52,034 bases of DNA from an uncultured Kiloniellales bacterium (GTDB lineage Bacteria > Pseudomonadota > Alphaproteobacteria > Kiloniellales > JAKSDN01): contig CAMYKD010000005.1 in the NCBI GenBank assembly GCA_947258885.1, positions 1 to 52,034 of the forward strand, in the 5' to 3' direction. Position 1 is the stretch's first letter. The number at the start of each line of letters is the position of its first letter. Shown in pieces: positions 45,441-52,034 of the stretch. The notes below the pieces were generated by a model that was given only the letters and a program-made list of their open reading frames with translations, did no database searches and was not told where the DNA came from. The position numbers were made by a program, and so were the translations under genes.

Positions 45441-46094
45441 ATGGTCGATAGCTGCTTGGCCGTGGTCGGCCGCCGGGCGCCGTTTGCGGCAATCATGGCT
45501 GTTGTTATTCTCGCAGCCGGCGAGCTCCGGGCGGAGTCCAGCGCCTCGAAGGACGACCCGGCCGCCTTCCTGCGCGAATTCAGCAGCGAGGCGGTCGGCG
45601 TGCTGGCCGACACCGGCCTGACCGAGAAACAGCGCGAGGTCGAGTTCAGGCGGCTGTTCACGACCGGATTCGACGTCGACGCGATCAGCCGTTTCGTGCT
45701 GGGTCGTTATTGGCGCGTGGCGACCAAGCCGGAAAAGCACGAATATCGGGGGCTTTTCGAAGACTTCATCATCGAGAGCTACTCGCGACGGCTCAACGGC
45801 TATTCGGGCGAGACCTTGGCGGTCGGCGCCGTGCGCCCGCTGGGCAAGACGGGCGTCATGGTAAGCAGCCAGATCCAGCGTCCCGAGGCGCCCGCGGTCA
45901 AGGTCGATTGGCGGCTGCGGAACAAGGCCGGCGCCTGGCGCATCCTCGACATCGAGGTCGAGGGGGTCAGCCTGGCGGTGACATACCGGGCCGAGTTTTC
46001 CACGGTGATCACCAACGCGGGAGGGCGGGTGGAGAGCCTGCTGGAGAAGCTGCGCGAAACGACGAGCCGGGCGAAGACCGGCGGGAAGACCTGA
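45441..46094 (+). CDS. mlaC: MlaC/Ttg2D-type phospholipid-binding protein
   Basis: 217 residues with a signal peptide (about 1-32) and GGAGGGG upstream. Features of the family: DPAAFLREFSSEAVGVLAD, FTTGFDVDAISRFVLGRYWR, EYRGLFEDFIIESYSRRLNGYSG and VDWRLRNKAGAWRILDIEVEGVSLAVTYRAEF. MlaC ferries phospholipid between the membranes. It is outside the mlaEFD operon, on the other strand, and presumably serves it. Confidence 0.9.
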   Translation: MVDSCLAVVGRRAPFAAIMAVVILAAGELRAESSASKDDPAAFLREFSSEAVGVLADTGLTEKQREVEFRRLFTTGFDVDAISRFVLGRYWRVATKPEKHEYRGLFEDFIIESYSRRLNGYSGETLAVGAVRPLGKTGVMVSSQIQRPEAPAVKVDWRLRNKAGAWRILDIEVEGVSLAVTYRAEFSTVITNAGGRVESLLEKLRETTSRAKTGGKT

Positions 46095-46281
46095 TACCAA
46101 AGGTATGACCTGCCGGCCTCGGGTTGTTTGGAGTCCCCGCGCCGGTCGAATTCCACGGCATTTGTGACAAACCTCACATTCTTCGCCCGCGGATCGCGCT
46201 ATCCCGGTCATACAGGAAGCGACGTGCCTCTCTCCGCTTCCGGACCGCCTTGTGGCCTGCAGCCTGGCGGTCCGAACTTGG

Positions 46282-46320
46282 CCCCGCCTGATCCGCTCGG
46301 ATTCGGCGGGGTTTCTGTTT
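46282..46320 (+). terminator. probable intrinsic terminator of mlaC
   Basis: Stem CCCCGCC / GGCGGGG (46282-46288 with 46305-46311) continued by four further pairs after a small internal mismatch, then TTTCTGTTTT. It is 188 bp beyond mlaC; it may also serve the converging oxidoreductase gene. Confidence 0.65.
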
Positions 46321-46345
46321 TCGCCCGGCGGGCGGGGGCCGGCCC

Positions 46346-47620
46346 TCAGAGCTTGTCGCGCAGGCTGTAGTAGAGCATGCCGGCGACCAGGCCGGGCCAG
46401 CGCAGCAGGGTGCCGCCGGGGAAGCTCGGCTTGGGGATCCGGGCGAAGACGTCGAAGCGCTCGGCGGTGCCGGCCACGGCCTCGGCGATCAGCTTGCCCG
46501 CCAAGGAGGTCAGCGCCACGCCCTGTCCCGAATAGCCCTGGGCGTAGAAGGTGTCGGGCGCGAGCCGGCCGAAGCAGGGCAGGCGATTGAGCGTGATCGC
46601 CAGCGTGCCGCCCCAGGCGTAGTCGATCGCCGTCTCGGCCAGCTGCGGGTAGACGCGCAGCATGTACTTGCGCACGAAGCCCTTGAGGTCGCGCGGGAAG
46701 CGGCTGGAGTAGGTCTCGCCGCCGCCGAACAGCAGGCGCGAGTCGGCCGAGAGCCGGTAGTAGTCGACCACGAACTTGGTGTCGCTGACCGCCACGTCGT
46801 CGCGGATCAGCGCACGGGCGCCCTCTTCGCCCAAGGGCGCGGTGGCCAGCATGAAGTTGTTGATCGGCATGATCTTGCCGGCGATGCGCGGCTCCAGCCC
46901 GCCCAGATAGCCGTTGCAGGCCAGCACCAGGTAGCGCGCCTTGACGCGGCCCCGGGCCGTTGTGACGGCGCTCGGCCCGCCGGCGCCGGTCACGCGGCTG
47001 TTCTCGAACAGCCTTGCGCCGGCCTCGGCCGCCGCCCGTGCCAGGCCGAGCGCATAGTTGAGCGGGTGCAGGTGCCCGGCCCCCTGGTCCAGCGTGCCGC
47101 CGTGGTAGATCGTCGTGCCCAGCAACTCGGCCATTTCCGCGCGCGAGACGGCGCGCAGCTGCCGATAGCCGTAGTCGCGCTCCAAGTGCTCCGCGCTCTC
47201 CACCAAGTGCCGGACGTCGCCCGGCTTGTAGGCGGCGTTCAGCCCGCCCGCTCTGTAGCCGCAGTCGATCGCGTGGCGCTCGATGCGCGCGCGTACGGTC
47301 GCCTTGGCCTCCTCGGCCAGCTCCCAGAGCTGCCGCGCGGCCGCCGCACCCAGCCGGCGCTCCAACTCGCCCTGCGGCTTGCGCTGGCCGGTGTTGAGCT
47401 GGCCGCCGTTGCGCCCCGACGCGCCCCAGCCGATGCGTTCGGCTTCGAGCAGCACCACGTCGTAGTCGCGCTCGGCCAGGTGCAGCGCGGCCGAGAGGCC
47501 GGTATAGCCGCCCCCCACCACGCAGACGTCGCAGGAAAGCTCGCCTTCGAGCCGGGGATGGTCGCTCAGGCCGCGCGCCGTGGCGGCGTAGTAGGACTCG
47601 GGGTGCTCGCATCGGGGCAT
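46346..47620 (-). CDS. FAD-dependent amine oxidase, gamma-glutamylputrescine oxidase-like
   Basis: 424 residues. DAO-fold flavin enzyme with VCVVGGGYTGLSAALHLAERDYDVVLLEAERIGWGASGRNGG, the PuuB/OrdL signature. Near the C-terminus, QGYSGQGVALTSLAGKLIAEAVAG binds FAD. Such enzymes oxidise N-acylated or secondary amines to aldehydes. Its start is 10 bp below the stop of a homologous neighbour, so they are cotranscribed and probably arose by duplication. Substrate uncertain. Confidence 0.87.
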   Translation of the reverse strand: MPRCEHPESYYAATARGLSDHPRLEGELSCDVCVVGGGYTGLSAALHLAERDYDVVLLEAERIGWGASGRNGGQLNTGQRKPQGELERRLGAAAARQLWELAEEAKATVRARIERHAIDCGYRAGGLNAAYKPGDVRHLVESAEHLERDYGYRQLRAVSRAEMAELLGTTIYHGGTLDQGAGHLHPLNYALGLARAAAEAGARLFENSRVTGAGGPSAVTTARGRVKARYLVLACNGYLGGLEPRIAGKIMPINNFMLATAPLGEEGARALIRDDVAVSDTKFVVDYYRLSADSRLLFGGGETYSSRFPRDLKGFVRKYMLRVYPQLAETAIDYAWGGTLAITLNRLPCFGRLAPDTFYAQGYSGQGVALTSLAGKLIAEAVAGTAERFDVFARIPKPSFPGGTLLRWPGLVAGMLYYSLRDKL

Positions 47621-47630
47621 GGCGTGGGAC

Positions 47631-48980
47631 TCACCTGAGGTCGTCGGTCATCCGGTAGTAGAGCCAGGCGCCGCGCAGGTACCACGGCCGGAGCGCGGCG
47701 AAGGGAAAGCGCCGGGCCGGGCCGGCCATGACCGCGGGCAGGGCGCTTTCCTCGCTTTCCGCGCCGACGACCAGGCGCGCCAGGGCCCGGCCAGTCCAGG
47801 GCGCGGTGTTCACCCCGTTGGCGTGATAGCCGTAGGCGTACCAGACGCCGGGGTCGTCCTCCAGGCGGCCGACCGCCGGCGTCAGGTCGCGGGTGAAGCA
47901 GACCAGCCCGCGCCAGAAGTGGCTGATCGTCACGTCCCGCCAGTGCGGGAAGACCGCGCCCAGCCGGCGCACGATCCAGGCCTTCATCCGCGCGCCGTCC
48001 TCCGGCCGTCCGGTGGTGTCGCCCCGGGCGCCGAACAGGAAGCTGCGGTCGGGCAGCAGGCGGTAGTAGAACAGCAGCTGGCGCGTGTTGCAGATCGGGT
48101 TCTCGGTGCGCCACTTCTGGGCGGCCAGCTCGTCCCCGGTCAGCGGACGCGTGGTGACGATGTTGGAGAGCGCCGGCAGGACGCGCCCGTCGAAGGCCGG
48201 ATGCAGCCCCTCTCGGGTGAAGCCGTTGGTCGCCACGACGACGCGGCGCGCGGCGAGGCTTCCGCCGGCCGTGACCAGCCGGTGCCGGCCCTGCGCGCGC
48301 TGCCAGTCGAGCACCCGGCTGTGCGGATGCAGGACCGCGCCCCGGCGCTGGGCGGCGCGGCCCAGGCCGACGGCGAACTTGAGCGGGTCGAGCGCGAAGC
48401 CCGCGGCCGTGTGGAGCGCGCCGAACTGCTCGCTCGAGTCGTAGCCGACCTCGGCGAACTGATCACGCCCGTAGAGCGTCGTCTCGATGCCGAACAGGCG
48501 GGTGAGCGCCTCGGCCTCCTCCTCCAGCTCCCGGAACCGCCCCGGGCCGTGCGCGACGGTCAGGTTGCCGTCGCCGCGGCGCCCGTAGTCGATGCCCTCG
48601 TCTTCGCCGAGCGCCCGGACCAGGTCGATGCCGTCGAGCTGGGCGGCGTAGAAGCGCTTGGTCTCGTCCAGGCCGTAGCGCGCGATCATCGCCTGGATCG
48701 AGAGCTTGCTGGCCGGCAGGCAGCAGAACCCGCCGTTGCGCCCCGAGGCGCCCCAGCCGATGTGGCCGGCCTCGAGCACCCGGACGTCGACGCCGTGGTC
48801 GCGCGCCAGATGCAGGGCGGCCGAGAGGCCGGTGTAGCCGCCGCCGATCACCGCGACGTCACAGCTCTCCTCGGCCTCGAGTGGTCGCAGGCCGTCGGGC
48901 GGCGGCGGCGCGCCGGCCTCCCAATAGCTTTCGACCGGCCGCGTGTCGTCGTAGACCGAGCTGTGGAAGAGGGTGTGCAT
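47631..48980 (-). CDS. second FAD-dependent amine oxidase, paralogue of its neighbour
   Basis: 449 residues from ATG 48980; a longer frame upstream crosses the divergent peptidase start and is not used. It has CDVAVIGGGYTGLSAALHLARDHGVDVRVLEAGHIGWGASGRNGG, nearly the same block as the adjacent oxidase, but the remainder is quite different (FCCLPASKLSI, YGYHANGVNTAPWTGRALA). Probably oxidises a related amine. It is the upstream gene of the pair. Confidence 0.85.
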   Translation of the reverse strand: MHTLFHSSVYDDTRPVESYWEAGAPPPPDGLRPLEAEESCDVAVIGGGYTGLSAALHLARDHGVDVRVLEAGHIGWGASGRNGGFCCLPASKLSIQAMIARYGLDETKRFYAAQLDGIDLVRALGEDEGIDYGRRGDGNLTVAHGPGRFRELEEEAEALTRLFGIETTLYGRDQFAEVGYDSSEQFGALHTAAGFALDPLKFAVGLGRAAQRRGAVLHPHSRVLDWQRAQGRHRLVTAGGSLAARRVVVATNGFTREGLHPAFDGRVLPALSNIVTTRPLTGDELAAQKWRTENPICNTRQLLFYYRLLPDRSFLFGARGDTTGRPEDGARMKAWIVRRLGAVFPHWRDVTISHFWRGLVCFTRDLTPAVGRLEDDPGVWYAYGYHANGVNTAPWTGRALARLVVGAESEESALPAVMAGPARRFPFAALRPWYLRGAWLYYRMTDDLR

Positions 48981-49108
48981 GGCGGGCGGCGCGGTGTCGG
49001 AGGGCAGACGGCTAGGCGTTCCGGGTCGCGGTTGCTGTAGGCTGTCCGGACCCGTCGACAATAGGCGGGGCGCCCAGCCCCGTCCATGCGAATGATCGAG
49101 GAGCCGCC

Positions 49109-50224
49109 ATGACCGATCCCCTGCTTGCCACCCCATCGGGCCGGCCGCGCGCGCGGGCCCTGCCGGTGCCCTTCGACGGCACGCCCGGACCCTTGAACGC
49201 GATCACCGACGTGCCCGGCGTCGAGGTCGGCTACTGCACCCTCGTGCGCGGCGAGGGCCCGCTGGTGGTCGGCCAGGGCCCGGTGCGCACCGGCGTCACC
49301 GCGATTTTGCCGCGCGGGCGGGCCGGCCTCGCCCTGCCGGTCTTCGCCGGCAGCCATTCGCTCAACGGCAACGGCGAGCTGACCGGCAGCCTGTGGATCG
49401 AGGAGTCCGGCCAGTGCGAGGGGCCGGTCACGATCACGAATACGCACGCCTGCGGCGTGGCGCGCGATGCGACGCTGCGCTGGCTGGTCGAGCGGCACCC
49501 CGACGCGATGAAGGCCTGGGGCCTGCCGGTCGCCGGCGAGACCTACGACGGCGAGCTGAACGACATCAACGGCTTCCACGTGACGCCCGGGCACGTCTTC
49601 GAGGCGCTGGACAGCGCGCGCGGCGGGCCGCTCGAGCTGGGCAGCGTCGGCGGCGGCACCGGCATGATCTGCTACGACTTCAAGGGCGGCTCGGGCAGCG
49701 CCTCGCGCCAGGTCGCGGTCGAGGGCGAGTCCTATGTTCTCGGCGCCTTCGTGCAGGCCAACTTCGGCCACCGCCGCGAGCTCGTCGTCGCCGGCGTGCC
49801 GGTCGGCCGGCACCTGCCGGGCGGCGAGCTGCGGAGCAAGCCGGCCGGCTCGATCATCGCGGTCGTGGCTACCGACGCGCCGCTGCTGCCGCACCAGCTC
49901 AAGCGCTTGGCGCGCCGGGTCGGCCTCGGGATCGCCCGCTCCGGCGCCGTGGCGCACAACGCCTCGGGCGACATCTTCCTCGCCGTCTCGACCGCCAACG
50001 CGGCGGCCTTGGGCGCGGGCACCGGCCCCCAGTCCGCGGCCTTCCTGGCGAACGAGCGCCTCGACCCGCTGTTCGAGGCGGTGGTCCAGGCGACCGACGA
50101 GGCGGTGATCGACGCCATGGTGGCCAACGAGACCATGGTCGGGCGGGACGGCAACGCCGCGCTCGCCTTGCCCCACGACCGGCTGCGCGACCTGCTGGCG
50201 CGCTACGGCCGCGGAGGGGGGTAG
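49109..50224 (+). CDS. P1 family (S58, DmpA-like) aminopeptidase
   Basis: 371 residues. N-terminal-nucleophile-type enzyme that self-cleaves before a serine. The site KPAGSIIAVVATDAP puts Gly247-Ser248 at the position of the known DmpA G249-S250 cleavage. Other family motifs: GPLNAITDVPGVEVGY, NTHACGVARDA, ELGSVGGGTGMICYDFKGG. Some members hydrolyse D-amino-acid or beta-alanyl peptides and amides. It diverges from the amine oxidases over 128 bp. Confidence 0.93.
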   Translation: MTDPLLATPSGRPRARALPVPFDGTPGPLNAITDVPGVEVGYCTLVRGEGPLVVGQGPVRTGVTAILPRGRAGLALPVFAGSHSLNGNGELTGSLWIEESGQCEGPVTITNTHACGVARDATLRWLVERHPDAMKAWGLPVAGETYDGELNDINGFHVTPGHVFEALDSARGGPLELGSVGGGTGMICYDFKGGSGSASRQVAVEGESYVLGAFVQANFGHRRELVVAGVPVGRHLPGGELRSKPAGSIIAVVATDAPLLPHQLKRLARRVGLGIARSGAVAHNASGDIFLAVSTANAAALGAGTGPQSAAFLANERLDPLFEAVVQATDEAVIDAMVANETMVGRDGNAALALPHDRLRDLLARYGRGGG

Positions 50225-50427
50225 GCGGGGCAATCGGATGTGGGCGTGTGTATGTGTCGCGCCCTTCGAGATGCGTTCTTCGAACGCTCAGGACGAGGCA
50301 TAGGGGGAAACCCTCATGGCGAGGAGCCGCGCGGCGGCGTCTCGCACCTTGGCCGCCGCGCGCCGTTTCGGCTAGGCTCGTCGGCCGAGCCGCCCACTCC
50401 TCGGAGTCCCCCGGAAGGAGACCGCCC

Positions 50428-51675
<1,248 letters not shown>

Positions 51676-51807
51676 GGCGGGGCCGCCCGGGGCCCGCCGA
51701 AAAAAGCAAACGAGCCCATGCACGGTAATAAGTTGTTGTATTTCAATGGGTTGTGGGGCATCAGCGGGAAAGAGGGTGTGGCGTAAGTATTTGAAAACAA
51801 ACAGCTT

Positions 51808-51845
51808 TCACCACCACGGCACCAAGACACGAAGACACAAAGGGG
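51808..51845. repeat. fragment of a dispersed intergenic repeat
   Basis: A CACCACC..ACCAAGACACGAAGACACAAAGG-like stretch, purine-biased with AAGACAC steps. From memory, similar ACCACGAAGACACGAAGACAC sequences recur in intergenic DNA of many environmental bacteria. I cannot test copy number in one window. Confidence 0.5.
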
Positions 51846-51964
51846 CCCGCGCAAGGGCGGGAGCGAAAAACGGGGACTGGCTCGCATTCGCGCTGGCGAA
51901 TCCGTGCCGGTCCCTGTTTCCCTCCGAGTTGGTTCCCCGCGGCCGACGCGGTTCCGCTTTGTTC

Positions 51965-51999
51965 TTGACAATGGCGTTGTAATAGGGTATATATCCTAT
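51965..51999 (+). promoter_or_regulatory. sigma-70 promoter overlapped by 18-bp palindrome
   Basis: TTGACA (51965-51970), 17 bp, then TATATA (51988-51993), near the consensus. An 18-bp palindrome ATAGGGTATATATCCTAT (51982-51999) with one mismatched pair covers the -10 region. A repressor bound there would block RNA polymerase. It points to the gene starting at 52027. Confidence 0.8.
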
Positions 52000-52026
52000 C
52001 ATCGGAATCGGAGCGGGAGAAAGCCC

Positions 52027-52034
52027 ATGGAATC
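52027..52034 (+). CDS. start of an unidentified gene (edge of window)
   Basis: ATG at 52027, only ATG GAA TC visible. The sequence GGGAGAAAGCCC precedes it, giving a reasonable ribosome site, and the promoter lies 33 bp upstream. Product cannot be told. Confidence 0.5.

Larger units (their letters stand above)
51676..52026. other. intergenic region at right edge
   Basis: 351 bp after the antiporter. Contains a short dispersed-repeat-like sequence (51808-51845) and, at the end, a strong promoter with a palindromic operator. The part from 51676 to 51800 is moderately AT-rich and shows no gene or terminator. Confidence 0.7.

Overview
The window is high-GC, gene-dense chromosomal DNA. It most resembles an alphaproteobacterium, perhaps of the Rhodospirillales/Kiloniellales kind. 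This rests on a hopanoid cluster in hpnB-hpnC-hpnD order, a CtrA-family response regulator, a PleC/DivJ-like histidine kinase, several proteins with short alphaproteobacterial-style lipid or periplasmic signals, and codon use strongly biased to G/C in third positions. The assignment is inferred from gene content; no rRNA, tRNA or other taxonomic marker is present.

Layout. 1-2976 (minus): hopanoid precursor genes hpnB, hpnC and hpnD, the last cut by the window edge. 3023-10575 (minus): a giant membrane protein with a spermidine-synthase-like domain, a PhyH-type dioxygenase, a Sel1-repeat protein, a REC-PilZ regulator, acetoacetyl-CoA synthetase and a small secreted or membrane protein. 10947-13001: a PQQ-type sugar dehydrogenase carrying six exact-length 49-residue repeats. 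13221-17494: M23 peptidase, EamA exporter, outer-membrane barrel, DUF1232 protein, an HSD10-like dehydrogenase and a minimal zinc protease. 17504-20209: a macromolecule-repair neighbourhood of a UDG-family protein, a sirtuin, a low-molecular-weight phosphatase and a fructosamine-kinase homologue. 20240-28021: ThpR, Tas-like reductase, FIST sensor, TesA, YbbA/YbbP and a Bax-inhibitor-1 protein, closed by a clear terminator. 28091-35725: SDR and aldehyde dehydrogenase, a membrane-anchored C13 (legumain/caspase-like) peptidase, EamA exporter plus hydrolase, a Tat-type intradiol dioxygenase and small proteins.

35872-46094 is the most interesting stretch. A seven-gene minus-strand operon reads GAF-SpoIIE phosphatase, RsbW-like kinase, STAS protein, MlaE, MlaF, MlaD and a PqiC-like lipoprotein. 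It joins a complete partner-switch module to a lipid-transport ABC system with almost no gaps. The STAS protein sits where it could serve both as RsbV (anti-anti-sigma) and as MlaB (the STAS subunit of the Mla transporter). A CtrA-like regulator diverges from the head of the operon. An mlaC gene lies 2.4 kb further on, after a methyltransferase whose stop codon is embedded in a 14-bp tandem repeat. I propose that lipid transport here is controlled by phosphorylation of the STAS subunit. This is inference from gene order and motifs.

46346-52034: two tandem FAD-dependent amine oxidases, a P1-family (DmpA-like) self-processing peptidase, an NhaP-type antiporter and, at the edge, a near-consensus sigma-70 promoter overlapped by an 18-bp palindrome in front of a gene that starts at the last bases. 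I saw no CRISPR array, no transposase, no prophage genes and no RNA gene.
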